This document shows, piece after piece, positions 43,988-53,964 of a DNA stretch of 64,000 nt. The notes below the pieces were generated by a model. The model saw only the letters and a list, made by a program, of their open reading frames with translations, had not been told where the DNA came from and did no database searches. The DNA lies in NCBI RefSeq assembly GCF_000429485.1, contig NZ_AUBY01000017.1, forward strand, positions 1 through 64,000, in the 5' to 3' direction. Both the position numbers and the translations under genes were made by a program. This DNA comes from Aliagarivorans marinus DSM 23064 (GTDB lineage Bacteria; Pseudomonadota; Gammaproteobacteria; Enterobacterales; Celerinatantimonadaceae). The stretch's first letter is position 1, and each line of letters starts with the position of its first letter.

Positions 43988-45184
43988 CTATGCAATAGTT
44001 GCTGCGGGTGCGTCGGCCCCTTCCGCTCGCGCCTTCTTAATCAGCTGATTCAGCTCAGCGACAAATGCCGCGTAATCGCTACGTTTGCTTTTCACAAACT
44101 CACGGATTAGCTCACCAGCATGGCCTTGGAACTCGATGTAGCCATTAAAGCGTGGGCGCATCGAGCCCAGCTCCAGGGTCTTTAGGGTATTGATAAAGAA
44201 GCCGTTGCTGTTGTCGTTGGTGTGCTGCGCGGTCCAGGCCGCTTTATGACCCGGCTGGCCAGCGTCGTCGAAGAACTGGGTCTTCTGGAACTCGGCAGCC
44301 ACGGTCATCTGTACAAACTTGGCGGCGATCTCCGGGTGCTTACACTGTGAGGAGATCGACAGGCCAACCCCACCAATCATACTGCCGTTGGGCTTACCAG
44401 TGTCTGATGGCATATCGCTAAAGGTTGCCACGTGCTCAAGATAGCCTTCGCGGGCGTAGTTGGAGTAGCCGTATACCAGCGGGATATAGGCCACTTCGTC
44501 GCTGCTGCCCATCTTGTCCAGCATATTGATCGGGTCACAATCGAAGGACTCGGGGTGGGCCTTGTCCAGTAGCTGGATAAGTAGCTTCAGGGCTTGCTCT
44601 CCCACCGCTGGGTCGAGATCGGAGCCATCACTCCAGACGATCTCGCCGGAGATCTGTGAGCACAGTGAGTAGAAGCTGGAGTAGGCGTGTACCGGTACGA
44701 ACGGCACGCCAATCACTGGCGCATCCGCACCTTCGGCAGCCAATGCGTCGATCAGCGCCAATACGTCACTCCAGGTGGTCGGCAGTGGCAGGGAGTATTT
44801 CTCTAACAGATCCTTGCGGTAGGCGGCGGTTTGCGCGGCTGCGTCGGCTGGTAAAGCCAGTTGGCGGCCTTCCCAGGTGTAGCTGGCAAAGCTCTGGCCT
44901 ACGGAGTTTTGTTTTTGGTCTTCGATGAACTCCGCGGGCAGCAGGTTCTCAAGTGGCAGCAGCAAGTTTTGCTCATAGGCGACACCGATATGTGGGTGGT
45001 CGATCATGATGAAATCGTACTCGCTGGCTAGCTGGTCTAGCGGGAACAGTTCGAAATCGGCCAAGGAGCGGGCGTCCCAGCTGATCTCCACATCGGGATG
45101 CTGCTGTTTGAAGGTGGCCGATGCGGCAATAAGGGGTTTGACACCGCGGTCATGGGACCAGGTCATTCCTTTCAGTTTGATCAT
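43988..45184 (-). CDS. Family-1 solute-binding protein without signal peptide
   Basis: A 398-residue sugar-type ABC binding protein (QHPDVEISWDARSLADFELFPLDQLA, LLLPLENLLPAEFI, AYRKDLLEKYSLPLPTTWSDVLALIDAL, MIGGVGLSISSQCKHPEIAAKFVQ). It starts MIKLKGMTWSHDRG with no hydrophobic export signal, which is unusual for the family. It may act inside the cell, for example as a sensor or enzyme partner of the neighbouring CoA operon. It has its own promoter region behind a strong terminator. Confidence 0.75.
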   Translation of the reverse strand: MIKLKGMTWSHDRGVKPLIAASATFKQQHPDVEISWDARSLADFELFPLDQLASEYDFIMIDHPHIGVAYEQNLLLPLENLLPAEFIEDQKQNSVGQSFASYTWEGRQLALPADAAAQTAAYRKDLLEKYSLPLPTTWSDVLALIDALAAEGADAPVIGVPFVPVHAYSSFYSLCSQISGEIVWSDGSDLDPAVGEQALKLLIQLLDKAHPESFDCDPINMLDKMGSSDEVAYIPLVYGYSNYAREGYLEHVATFSDMPSDTGKPNGSMIGGVGLSISSQCKHPEIAAKFVQMTVAAEFQKTQFFDDAGQPGHKAAWTAQHTNDNSNGFFINTLKTLELGSMRPRFNGYIEFQGHAGELIREFVKSKRSDYAAFVAELNQLIKKARAEGADAPAATIA

Positions 45185-45214
45185 GTTTAATCCTGTCTAT
45201 AAAAGGGCGTTGCA

Positions 45215-45246
45215 TAAAAAAGGCGCCACAGGCGAACCCGTGACGC
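45215..45246 (-). terminator. Terminator with UUCG loop
   Basis: On the minus strand GCGTCACGGG, TTCG and CCTGTGGCGC (two G-T pairs) are followed by CTTTTTT, ~60 bases after the aldehyde dehydrogenase stop. It closes the CoA-operon transcript. Confidence 0.9.
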
Positions 45247-45305
45247 ACTTTGCTACAAGGTGATCGTTGCGCCACGTCGCCTAAGGGCAACATGGCTGAG
45301 TCTTG

Positions 45306-46775
45306 TTAAGCGCTCGGTGCATCAAAGGCGAGGTAAACCGCGCGTTTTTGCAGATAGTTTTCGATACCGTAGATCCCATCTTCACCGCCGGTGCCGCTGC
45401 GCTTATGGCCAGAGTGGTAGCCCTGCACGTAACCGACGATCTGGCGGTTAACGAAGATGGTGCCCACTTCCATATTGCCAATGGCGTGCATTACCTTGCC
45501 GATGTCTTGGGTGTACAGGTACGACGACAAGCCATCTTCACGGTCGTTGGTGATATCCAGCGCTTCGAAGTAATCCTTAACCCGGATAATCGGCATGATT
45601 GGCGCGAACAGCTCCTCTTTAGCTACCGGCATATCGCGGGTCACATCGGTCAGTACCGTTGGCGCGTACCAGTTACCTTGGGCGAACTGGTCACCCTCTG
45701 GGCGGCCGCCGCCGAGTGCAACCTTGGCGCCCATCGCAACCGACTCTTCCAGCAGGCGATGTACTCGCTCAAGGCCTTGCGCGGTAACGCTTGGGCCCAT
45801 GTCGATGCCATCTTTCATTGGGTCGCCCACAATCAGCTTGCTGGCCTTCTCGATAACCTTGGCGGTGAACTCGTCGGCAATCTCATCGGCAACCAACACC
45901 AGCTCGTTACAGATACACACTTGGCCACAGTTGGCGTAGCGCGAGATCACTGCCGCTTCAGCGGCTTTTTCCACATCGGCATCAGCCAGTACGATAAACG
46001 AGGCCTTGCCGCCCAGCTCCAGTACCAAGCCTGCAACGTTGTCGGCCGAAGAACGGTAGATGGCTTGGCCGGCCTGGGTGCTACCGGTCAGTGATACCAG
46101 GCGGGTGAGTGGGCTGGTGACCAACTGGGCGCTTACATCGATGCCCGCGCCGCTAACCAGGTTGATTACACCGGCTGGAATGCCCGCTTCTTCTACCGCT
46201 TTACAGAACTCAGAGGCGGTAACTGGGGTCGCTTCGTGGGCTTTCAGGATGATGCTGTTACCGGTGACCAGCGCAGGGCCTACCTTGCGGCCAATCAGCG
46301 CCAATGGATAGTTAAAGGCACATAAACCTAGGGTGACACCGTAGGGCACCTTGTGGATCCACAGCTGCTCGTTGGCGTTGTCTGAAGGGAAGATGTTGCC
46401 TTCCAGGCGGCGCGCCGCTTCAGCAGAGTAGGTCAGGTAGTTTAAGGTGTCGTCAAACTCGCCATAGGCCTGAGCCAAGGTTTTGCCCTGCTCCAGCACC
46501 AATAGCTTGGCGAAGTGATCGCGCTTAGGCTTGAGCACCTCAACCAGCTTGAGAATGTAGCGGCCACGCTCGATGGCCGGGTACTGCTGCCACGCCAGCT
46601 GGGCTGTGCGCGAGGTTTCCAGCGCCTGTTTTACGTCTTGCTCGGTGCAATCCGGTACGGTTGCCCACACCTCGGCATTGGCTGGGTTGCTCACCTCGAA
46701 GGTGGCGCCGTTGGCAGCATTGACCCACTCGCCGTTGATATAGCAAGGGTAGTGTTGGATAGATGGTTGGTTCAT
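45306..46775 (-). CDS. NAD(P)-dependent aldehyde dehydrogenase (AldA-like)
   Basis: A 489-residue class of aldehyde dehydrogenase close to E. coli AldA. The general base is in LELGGKAS, and the catalytic Cys lies in YANCGQVCICNE. The cofactor region LVSLTGSTQAGQAI and the C-terminal GYHSGHKRSGTGGEDGIYGIENYLQKRAVYL are typical of lactaldehyde/glycolaldehyde dehydrogenases. It is last in the operon with two CoA transferases and an enoyl-CoA hydratase. Whether it feeds an acid into CoA activation or oxidises a later aldehyde is unknown. Confidence 0.9.
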   Translation of the reverse strand: MNQPSIQHYPCYINGEWVNAANGATFEVSNPANAEVWATVPDCTEQDVKQALETSRTAQLAWQQYPAIERGRYILKLVEVLKPKRDHFAKLLVLEQGKTLAQAYGEFDDTLNYLTYSAEAARRLEGNIFPSDNANEQLWIHKVPYGVTLGLCAFNYPLALIGRKVGPALVTGNSIILKAHEATPVTASEFCKAVEEAGIPAGVINLVSGAGIDVSAQLVTSPLTRLVSLTGSTQAGQAIYRSSADNVAGLVLELGGKASFIVLADADVEKAAEAAVISRYANCGQVCICNELVLVADEIADEFTAKVIEKASKLIVGDPMKDGIDMGPSVTAQGLERVHRLLEESVAMGAKVALGGGRPEGDQFAQGNWYAPTVLTDVTRDMPVAKEELFAPIMPIIRVKDYFEALDITNDREDGLSSYLYTQDIGKVMHAIGNMEVGTIFVNRQIVGYVQGYHSGHKRSGTGGEDGIYGIENYLQKRAVYLAFDAPSA

Positions 46776-46834
46776 GTCTTGTTCCCTTATATCTTGTTCT
46801 GTTATCTCTCGGTTTGGGGTCTATTTGCCCTTGC

Positions 46835-47608
46835 CTATTTGCCTTGAAAGCGCGGTTCGCGTTTTTCGACGAATGCCAAGAAGCCCTCTTTGGCATCTTC
46901 GGTGTCATAGAGCGCATCACACAGCTGCTGCTCTACCTTGAGTCCTTCTGCCAGCGGCAGCGCTGCGCCTTGATAGACCGCTTGCTTGGTGGCTTTAAGC
47001 GCTAGCAGTGGGCCCTTGGCCACGCTTTGGGCATACTCCAAGGTTGCTTGGCTAAGCTGCTCGGCGGGGTAGACGCGGTTCACCAAGCCCATGTGCTCGG
47101 CCTGCTCAACGCTGAAGCTGTCGCCACTGGCCAACCACTCCAAGGCCTTGGCGACACCCACCAGACGGGTAAAGCGCTGGGTGCCACCATCGCCCGGCAT
47201 TAGGCCTAGCTTGATCTCGGGCAGGCCGAAGCGATAACGCCCTTCGGCAACAAAGCGCAGGTCACAGGCTAAGGCAATCTCCAGGCCGCCACCGAGGGCG
47301 TGCCCGGCGATCTCGGCGATGACGAGCTTGCTGCAGTTATCCAGTGCGGCCAGGGTCTCGCGGGCCTTGTCCACCATCAGTTGGTTGTCGGCAGTGCTGT
47401 TGGCTTGGAACTCTTTGATATCTGCGCCAGCGCAGAAGAACTTCTCGCTGCTGGAGTTGATGATGATGCAGCCAACGTCGCCGTTGTCTTCCGCTTGATT
47501 GATCAGGGCCAGTAGCTGCTCAAAGAACGCCAGGTTGTAGGCATTGGCAGGGGGGCGGTTAAAGGTGATGATGGCAACCTTGCCCGCTACGCGATATTGC
47601 AATGTCAT
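46835..47608 (-). CDS. Enoyl-CoA hydratase/isomerase family protein
   Basis: A 257-residue crotonase-fold enzyme. The oxyanion-hole segments are SSEKFFCAGADIKEF and IAGHALGGGLEIALACDLRF; the Glu in GLPEIKLGLMPGDGGTQRF is one catalytic acid, and the other catalytic Glu position of hydratases is consistent with GGGLEIAL. It hydrates or isomerises an acyl-CoA. It sits 3 bases after the CaiB-type gene and 59 bases before the aldehyde dehydrogenase. Confidence 0.9.
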   Translation of the reverse strand: MTLQYRVAGKVAIITFNRPPANAYNLAFFEQLLALINQAEDNGDVGCIIINSSSEKFFCAGADIKEFQANSTADNQLMVDKARETLAALDNCSKLVIAEIAGHALGGGLEIALACDLRFVAEGRYRFGLPEIKLGLMPGDGGTQRFTRLVGVAKALEWLASGDSFSVEQAEHMGLVNRVYPAEQLSQATLEYAQSVAKGPLLALKATKQAVYQGAALPLAEGLKVEQQLCDALYDTEDAKEGFLAFVEKREPRFQGK

Positions 47609-47611
47609 GGC

Positions 47612-48745
47612 TTAAGCCTCCTGCAGCTTGGCTTTAATTAACTCATTGTGCTCACCCAAGGTTGGGGCACCTTGGGCGGATGTGATCAGCTGGCCATCGA
47701 GGCGGATCGGGCAGCGGGTAGTCTGATAGCGCTCGCCTTGGCCGGTCACTACGGTTTGTACCATGTCCAGCACCTTAAAGCCGTCGTGCTCCAGCAGTTG
47801 CTGCCAGTCCAATACGTTGGCGCACCAGATATCGGCCGGCTCAAGGATGGCCAGCCAGTGCTCGGTGGTATTGGTAGCCAATAAATCGGCCAGTACCTGT
47901 TTGATCTCATCGCGCTTGGCAAACCACTCGCCACGGTCTTGGTAGACCCGCAGCGGATCGCTGTCGAGCAGCTCGGCCAAGGTGGAGATGGCACCCATCG
48001 CCAGCGCCAAGTAGCCATTGGTGGTGCGATACAGGCCGTAAGGGGCGGCAACCAGCGGGTGAGCGGGATTCACTTCGCCGCGGCTCAGCTCTTCGCCGTC
48101 TTGGTAGAACAGGGTCAGCGGTTCAAACTGGAAGTCGAGCATCGATTCGAGCATGCTCACCTGTACCAGTTTGGTTTCATCGCACAGCAGCGCTGCCAGA
48201 ATGCCTTGGGCTAGCTGCGCGCCTGCCAGGATATCGGCCACTGCCACGCCCATCGGTACTGGGCCTTCGCTGTCGGCGCCAGTCATCCACAATGCCCCCG
48301 AAAGCGCCTGAACCAGCAGGTCTTGGCCAGGCTTATCGGCCCATGGACCGGTCGCGCCGTAGCCGCTGATCTCGGCATAGATGGCGTTAGGATTGATCGC
48401 CTGGATGCTTTCGAAATCCAGACCCAGACGCTGCATCACCCCCGGGCGGAAGTTGCTGACCACCACATCGGCCTGGCGGATCAGTTGCTTGACCAGCGCG
48501 AGATCGTCGGCGTCTTTCAGGTTTGCGCTCAGGCTTTGCTTACCGCGGTTAATTGCCTGATAGAACGCCGAGCTGCCTGCGATATCGATCTGCGAGGCGT
48601 AGATGCTGCGGCTTAGGTCGCCCTTTTGGTGATGTTCAACCTTAAGCACCTCTGCACCAAGGTCTGCCAGGCGCAGGGTCGCCGAAGGCGCGGAAAGAAA
48701 TTGGCTAAAATCGAGGATCTTAATGCCGCTTAGTGGAAGGCTCAT
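47612..48745 (-). CDS. CaiB/BaiF-family CoA transferase (second copy)
   Basis: A 377-residue family-III CoA transferase. The N-terminus [31 protein letters not shown] and [16 protein letters not shown] are typical, and the catalytic Asp is expected at 142 in [13 protein letters not shown]. It moves CoA between carboxylic acids. It is clearly related to the adjacent upstream copy (48742-49887), which it overlaps by 4 bases; the pair may form a heteromer or act on two substrates. Confidence 0.9.
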   Translation of the reverse strand: MSLPLSGIKILDFSQFLSAPSATLRLADLGAEVLKVEHHQKGDLSRSIYASQIDIAGSSAFYQAINRGKQSLSANLKDADDLALVKQLIRQADVVVSNFRPGVMQRLGLDFESIQAINPNAIYAEISGYGATGPWADKPGQDLLVQALSGALWMTGADSEGPVPMGVAVADILAGAQLAQGILAALLCDETKLVQVSMLESMLDFQFEPLTLFYQDGEELSRGEVNPAHPLVAAPYGLYRTTNGYLALAMGAISTLAELLDSDPLRVYQDRGEWFAKRDEIKQVLADLLATNTTEHWLAILEPADIWCANVLDWQQLLEHDGFKVLDMVQTVVTGQGERYQTTRCPIRLDGQLITSAQGAPTLGEHNELIKAKLQEA

Positions 48746-49887
48746 AGTCCAAACTCCTTCTCGATAACGGCGTTGCCACTGCCCAGAGCGGGAGCGCCTT
48801 TCTCAGATTTCAGCGCTTGCCCATTTAAACGGATGGGGCAGCGGGTGGTGGTAATGGCCACGCCCGGTTTGCGGGTGGCGCTCAGTTCCATATCCAGCGC
48901 TTTATAGGCCTCGCTGCTGGTCAGCTGTTGGTAGTTCAGCACCTCACTGGCCCAGAAATCCACCTTGGTCAGGCGGTCCTGCCAGTAGCTGGTCGGTTGC
49001 TGGATCAGGTAGTCGGCCAGCAGCTGTTTGATCTCGTCACGCTCGGCAAAGCAGCGGTCTTGATCTTCAAAGGCCGCTAATGCTGGGTACTCCAGTGCAT
49101 CGGCCAATTTCTTCATACAGCCCATGGCGATGGCGATAAAGCCGTCGGCGGTTTGGTACACGCCATAGGGTGCGCCCAGATAGGGGTGGGCGTTGTTGCT
49201 AAGGCTGCGTTTCGGGGTTTGGTTGTCTAGGTTCAGGTGAGCGGTCAGGCCTTCGAACTGCATATCCAGAATCGATTCCAGCAGGCTAACCTCAACCTTC
49301 GCGCCTATGCCGCTACGCTTTTTGCGCACCAGTGCCGCCAAGATCCCTTGCGCTAAATGAGTGCCGCACATCATATCGGCCACCGCGACGCCAAAGGGAA
49401 CCGGGGGCTGATCGCCTTCGCCGGAGTGCCATACCAAGCCAGAGAACGACTGTGCCAGCAAGTCTTGTCCGGGCTTGTCGCGCCATGGGCCAACCTTGCC
49501 GTAGCCGCTGACTTCGGCGTAAACGATGCCGGGGTTGATGGCTTTTACCGTGTCATAGTCCAGACCGATGCGGTCCATGATGCCGGGGCGGAAGTTGTGG
49601 GTGAGCACGTCTGCCTGTGCCACCAGTTTTTTCACTCGCGCTAGATCCTCAGGATCCTTCAAGTTGGCAGCAAACGACTCTTTGTTGCGGTTGATGGTGT
49701 GGAACAGCACGCTGTCGCCGTCGGCCCACATGTTTTTGGTGGCTAACTGACGACAGGCATCGCCCCATTTCGGGCGCTCAACCTTGATCACGCGAGCGCC
49801 CAGATCGGCCAAACGCAGACCTGCGTAAGGGCCTGCCAGGTATTGGCTGAACTCGAGAACGGTGAGTCCTTCTAATGGCAGCTTCAT
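48742..49887 (-). CDS. CaiB/BaiF-family CoA transferase (first copy)
   Basis: A 381-residue family-III CoA transferase and the promoter-proximal gene of the operon. Motifs are [52 protein letters not shown] and the catalytic Asp142 in [13 protein letters not shown]. The following CoA transferase copy shares the same domain order and conserved spacing. It is divergent from the IclR regulator, with repeat-rich spacer DNA between them. Confidence 0.9.
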   Translation of the reverse strand: MKLPLEGLTVLEFSQYLAGPYAGLRLADLGARVIKVERPKWGDACRQLATKNMWADGDSVLFHTINRNKESFAANLKDPEDLARVKKLVAQADVLTHNFRPGIMDRIGLDYDTVKAINPGIVYAEVSGYGKVGPWRDKPGQDLLAQSFSGLVWHSGEGDQPPVPFGVAVADMMCGTHLAQGILAALVRKKRSGIGAKVEVSLLESILDMQFEGLTAHLNLDNQTPKRSLSNNAHPYLGAPYGVYQTADGFIAIAMGCMKKLADALEYPALAAFEDQDRCFAERDEIKQLLADYLIQQPTSYWQDRLTKVDFWASEVLNYQQLTSSEAYKALDMELSATRKPGVAITTTRCPIRLNGQALKSEKGAPALGSGNAVIEKEFGL

Positions 49888-49993
49888 AGGGTGTTACCCC
49901 GCGATGCAGTCGCTGAATGGGTCAGCTTAGCCAGCAGTACTTCCTGGTTGCCGCTGTTGGTGAGGCGACTCCAGACCATGCTTTTAAGTATTT

Positions 49994-50044
49994 CCATATT
50001 CATTCACATAGGTATATCTGATTTGTATATAAATATGAATATGG
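49994..50044. promoter_or_regulatory. Inverted repeat CCATATTCAT / ATGAATATGG
   Basis: Perfect 10-base arms (49994-50003 and 50035-50044) lie in the CaiB/IclR divergent spacer. A related TGAATA/TATTCA palindrome precedes the GH2 gene. This is a candidate IclR binding site. Confidence 0.55.
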
Positions 50045-50059
50045 TATTTGTATATAAAT
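50021..50059. repeat. Two direct repeats ATTTGTATATAAAT
   Basis: Identical, nearly palindromic 14-mers at 50021-50034 and 50046-50059 (25 bases apart) lie between the CaiB operon and iclR. They interleave with the inverted repeat and could be tandem operator sites or -10-like boxes. Confidence 0.7.
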
Positions 50060-50134
50060 GTCAATCGGATTTTCGTATGATTAAGCAACACTGTTAAGAT
50101 GTTCAAAAAACCAAATAGGTAAGAAGGTAGAAAG

Positions 50135-50917
50135 ATGACAACGACGGAGAGTAGTGCGTCGAAGAAATATGCGGTTCCAGCATTGGAGAAGGGATTGGAT
50201 GTGCTGGAGTTTCTGGTTACGCAGGAGCTACCCCGTTCGCAAACCGAGATCGCCGCCGCCCTCGGACGCAGCCCGAACGAGATCTATCGGGTACTGGTGA
50301 GTCTGGAAGGGCGAGGCTATCTGCTCAGAGATGAGCTATCAGGCAAATACCAAGCGACGCTGAAGATCTACAACCTGTCACGACGGATTTCTCCCATCGA
50401 TAAGATGCGCCAATGCGCACTCCCCCACATGGAAGACTTGGCATTTTCCAGCGGCCACTCTTGCCACCTGTGCATGCTCTACCAGAGTCAGACCATGGTG
50501 ATTGTGCATGCGCGCAGCCACGGGCCGGTGTCGATTAGCATTGCTGAGGGCTCGCTGTTCTCTACCACCGCCACCACCTCCGGTCGGGTATTGCTGGCCA
50601 ACAGCAACCCGGAAGTACGCGATATGATTCTGGAGCGCGATGAGCACTTCACCAAGCTCAGCAAAACCGGCCAGAAGGCCTTGTTAGACCAGCTTAGCGA
50701 GATCCGCGAGCAGGGCTACCACACCGCCGACAGTGAGTTTACCGAAGGGGTGTGTGATACCGCGGTTCTAGTAGGCGAACCGGAAGGCTTTATTATTGCG
50801 TCACTGGCGGTGTCGTCGCTCAATACCCATATTGGTGGCCCAACGGTCGACCAGCAGCAGATGATTGAGTTGCTGACCCAAACCGCCAACAAGATTGCCA
50901 GCCAATTGGGTTGCTAG
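50135..50917 (+). CDS. IclR-family transcriptional regulator
   Basis: A 260-residue regulator. The winged-helix DNA-binding domain is at ~12-75 (VPALEKGLDVLEFLVTQELPRSQTEIAAALGRSPNEIYRVLVSLEGRGYL). The effector-binding IclR domain follows from ~90 (MRQCALPHMEDLAFSSGHSCHLCMLYQSQTMVIVHAR, TTATTSGRVLLA, EGVCDTAVLVGEPEGF). It is divergent from the CaiB operon and probably controls it in response to its substrate. AAGGTAGAAAG precedes the ATG. Confidence 0.92.
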   Translation: MTTTESSASKKYAVPALEKGLDVLEFLVTQELPRSQTEIAAALGRSPNEIYRVLVSLEGRGYLLRDELSGKYQATLKIYNLSRRISPIDKMRQCALPHMEDLAFSSGHSCHLCMLYQSQTMVIVHARSHGPVSISIAEGSLFSTTATTSGRVLLANSNPEVRDMILERDEHFTKLSKTGQKALLDQLSEIREQGYHTADSEFTEGVCDTAVLVGEPEGFIIASLAVSSLNTHIGGPTVDQQQMIELLTQTANKIASQLGC

Positions 50918-50968
50918 TGCAGCATGCCTGATTAGCGCCTGCTGCAACAAGTATTTTCAAGCAACAAC

Positions 50969-50998
50969 AAAAGCAGGGCCAAGTGGCCCTGCTTTTTT
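50969..50998. terminator. Bidirectional terminator between iclR and agarase
   Basis: AGCAGGGCC, AAGT and GGCCCTGCT with flanking A and T runs form a terminator usable from both sides of the converging genes. Confidence 0.92.
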
Positions 50999-51018
50999 AG
51001 TGGATGACGCTTAGCTAG

Positions 51019-53859
51019 TTACTTACCGAAGCGGTTTGGATAAAGCTCGCGGTTAAACTGCTTGGCGGCTTCTACCAACTCGGTGTAAGGGCGGTCGGCC
51101 ACGGTCACAAAGCCCACGTTGTAGTTCTCGCCATCCCAGGCACGCCCGGTGGCTGGAGAGTCGGCATACTGGAACCAATGAGCGCCTACAAAGTAGGGGT
51201 TATCTACAATGCTTTGCATGTAGTTCACGTACTTGTCGGCGCGCTCTTGTTGGTTAGCCGCTGACACAATACCACCGTGGAACAGGCCCGAATCGAGCGA
51301 GCCAAAGTGGAACTCACCGATGATACTTGGACGATCCAGTTCAGGCAGCAGGCTCCAGTCGCCTTTTGACTCTAGGTCGTTGGCGTACAGGTTGTAGCTC
51401 ATCACATCTACGTAAGGCGCTGCGCCGCGTAGCACTTCTGGGGTTTGTCCCCAGTCGGCGAAACGTGAGCCCATGTACATATGGTTGGGCAATACCCGCT
51501 TCACTTCTGCCTGGACAATCGAGAAGTATTGCTCGGAGATCATCTGCAAGATGTCGCCGTAATCCTTCTTCTGACCTGCGCTCAGGCGGCCGCGGTAGTC
51601 GTAAGACTCGGCAAACTCATCCCACGACTGTACATCGCTGCCCCAGGCATCGTTCAGTGCTGCTACGGTTTGGTACTTCTCTTTGAAGTGCTTAACCAGC
51701 ACCGCTTTCACCGGGCTCTCTTCGGCGTCATAGCTTAGGGCGCTAATGGCGATACCGTAATGGCTGGCTTCGTTGGTGGTGTTACCCCAGCTCATCTCGT
51801 TATCCATAAACACACCGATCAGCCATGGGTCGTTTACGTCAACCGTTGACGCAACTTCCTCGGCGGTCTTACGTGCTTCTTCTTTGAAGATTGGATCGAA
51901 GGGGTCTGGGATTGGCCACCAGTAGTCGTTACCGCTACTGATCCGCGCCATCTCGTCGCGACCGTGGATCCAGCCGTGAGCCACGTAGGCCACCCGCTCA
52001 TTGTTAAACAAGCGTGGGTCGGCCCAGTTACCCAGTGAGGTAAAGCCCCAGTCAACCATGCGGTCGATGGCCACTTCGTCCCAGGTCGCCAGTGCTTCGC
52101 TACCACTTTGTGACTGGTACTTACGCATCACGTTGGCTTTGTAGAAGCTGATCACTTCACCTTTCTCCATCGCCCCTTTGTGTACATAAGGTACGTGGTC
52201 GTAGGCATCGGCTAGCACGTCGTCGTACTCGGGCAGCCACTCGAACATGTTGTGGCGCAGCTCTGAGCCCACTTGTGGGTTGCTGCGGGTGGCAGGGGTG
52301 TCGTAGTCCACACCGGTGATGGTGTAGGTATCGACCATGCGGATGTTATCGACACCGGTCATGATGAACAGGTGGCCCTCTGGGTCGACCATGGCCCACT
52401 GTCCATCGACTTTTTCGGCTCGGAAGAAGCCGGTGGCTTCTAATTTAGGTCCTTCAGCCCAGCCGCCAAACTTGCTGCGATCCGCCATTGGTTTGGCCTT
52501 GCCGAGGTTTTCCAGCTCAGGTTTGGCATCGGCGACTAGCTCTCCCACATCGTGGACTTTCAGATCCCACTCGGCACCGGTGAACTGGCCGAACTCATCC
52601 AAGATGCCGGCGAAGCGGCTGGCGTCGGAGGCCAGGTTTGGCACCAGGCGCATCTCGTCGATGATGATGCGGTGCTCTTTGGTGGGCTGCATCAAGAACA
52701 GCTGGATGGTGTAGATGCTATCCAGGTTCAGGCTCGATTCACCCCATGAGTAGGAGATCGGCTTGGCGTTGTAGCCCGCTTTAGGCGGCTCGCCACGCAT
52801 GCCGGTTTCGAAGTTATCTTCGGTTTGCTCCAGCGCCATGTAGTAGGTGCTGGTGGAATTGGGCGCCAAGGTCATGTAGCCAACCATGGAGTTGTTTGCA
52901 CCATCGGCGGTGCCACCCCATTCGTTGTGCTCGTCTTGGTCAACCCGCACGTAGATCTGCAGTGCTTCGTCGGTGGGGTTCTCGATATCGAAGCCCAGGT
53001 TGAAGTCGCCTTTGTCTGACCAGTCCCATGGCTCTGGCAAGCGGAAGGCCACGTTCGGGTAGTCCGACGCTGTGGTGAAGGTGACGTCAAGGCCTTTCGA
53101 GTCGCCGCGCTCAACCAGCTTAATGTCGCTGAAGAAGGTGCGATCAGGCGCGTAGGCAGTGTTGTTCACAAAATCGCTGATCGACTCGATGGTTGGGATT
53201 GGGCCGGCGTCGACCACTTCGGCTTTTTGCGCAATAAAGTCACCGGTGGCACCAAACAGTTCCAGGTTCTCCAGAATCGCGGTTTGCTCATCGATAGGGC
53301 CTTGTACGTAGACCTGGAACTCGGAGATCTTGCTTAAGTCGAGGCTCGCGCCGCCCCAGTAACCGGGCATCTGGCGCGTGGCGCCATCGAACACCATCTC
53401 AATGGTATCGGTGGTGTTAGGGTTGATCACGGTGGCGAAGTTGATGGCATTATCGGGAGAGCCTGCAACGCCTACGTTGTCGGCAATCTTGAAGATAATG
53501 CTCAGCGGGGTATCGCTGGGGTTGGTGACATCAACGGTAAAGCCGCCCTTGGTGTTCCAGTTCCAGGTTCCTGACTCCGGGCCAAAGCGCACATGCGGCC
53601 AATACACGTACTTGTTGGCGTCGCTCACGGCTTCGAAGTCGACTTGCAGGGCATCGCCATCGATCAGCTGACTGCTGGCGTGGCTGGAGATCAAACGTCC
53701 GAACACATCGGCGAAGTCATAGCTGACCTCTGCGTCTTGGGTACTCGCCTGAGCCTGCGGCGCAGTGCTCTCTGCCGAAGCAGTGTCGGTGGTGGTACCG
53801 CAGCCATAGGTGCCAGCAAGGATCGCCGACATCAGCAAGGCCAATTGCGTCTTTCTCAT
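51019..53859 (-). CDS. GH50-type beta-agarase lipoprotein
   Basis: A 946-residue exported enzyme. A signal with cysteine at position 20 (LAGTYGC) suggests a lipoprotein. Two similar non-catalytic beta-sandwich modules (~45-210 and ~235-410) precede a GH50 catalytic domain (~430-940). The predicted acid/base is Glu688 (FMDNEMSWG) and the nucleophile Glu849 (IIGEFHFG); their 161-residue spacing equals that remembered for the GH50 enzyme Aga50D. It should cleave agarose or neoagaro-oligosaccharides. The duplicated N-terminal module is notable. It is transcribed leftwards and ends at a shared terminator. Confidence 0.88.
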   Translation of the reverse strand: MRKTQLALLMSAILAGTYGCGTTTDTASAESTAPQAQASTQDAEVSYDFADVFGRLISSHASSQLIDGDALQVDFEAVSDANKYVYWPHVRFGPESGTWNWNTKGGFTVDVTNPSDTPLSIIFKIADNVGVAGSPDNAINFATVINPNTTDTIEMVFDGATRQMPGYWGGASLDLSKISEFQVYVQGPIDEQTAILENLELFGATGDFIAQKAEVVDAGPIPTIESISDFVNNTAYAPDRTFFSDIKLVERGDSKGLDVTFTTASDYPNVAFRLPEPWDWSDKGDFNLGFDIENPTDEALQIYVRVDQDEHNEWGGTADGANNSMVGYMTLAPNSTSTYYMALEQTEDNFETGMRGEPPKAGYNAKPISYSWGESSLNLDSIYTIQLFLMQPTKEHRIIIDEMRLVPNLASDASRFAGILDEFGQFTGAEWDLKVHDVGELVADAKPELENLGKAKPMADRSKFGGWAEGPKLEATGFFRAEKVDGQWAMVDPEGHLFIMTGVDNIRMVDTYTITGVDYDTPATRSNPQVGSELRHNMFEWLPEYDDVLADAYDHVPYVHKGAMEKGEVISFYKANVMRKYQSQSGSEALATWDEVAIDRMVDWGFTSLGNWADPRLFNNERVAYVAHGWIHGRDEMARISSGNDYWWPIPDPFDPIFKEEARKTAEEVASTVDVNDPWLIGVFMDNEMSWGNTTNEASHYGIAISALSYDAEESPVKAVLVKHFKEKYQTVAALNDAWGSDVQSWDEFAESYDYRGRLSAGQKKDYGDILQMISEQYFSIVQAEVKRVLPNHMYMGSRFADWGQTPEVLRGAAPYVDVMSYNLYANDLESKGDWSLLPELDRPSIIGEFHFGSLDSGLFHGGIVSAANQQERADKYVNYMQSIVDNPYFVGAHWFQYADSPATGRAWDGENYNVGFVTVADRPYTELVEAAKQFNRELYPNRFGK

Positions 53860-53890
53860 GGGTATTTCCTTATCTCTGATAGTCGAATCT

Positions 53891-53916
53891 GTTTCAAGAT
53901 GATGCCTGAATGAAAC
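53891..53916. promoter_or_regulatory. Inverted repeat GTTTCA-N14-TGAAAC
   Basis: Perfect 6-base arms, 32 bases upstream of the agarase start codon. A candidate operator in the agarase promoter. Confidence 0.4.
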
Positions 53917-53964
53917 GCTATCTAGTTGGTTTTATTGTATTTCTATTGTTTTTCTATGGTTTTT

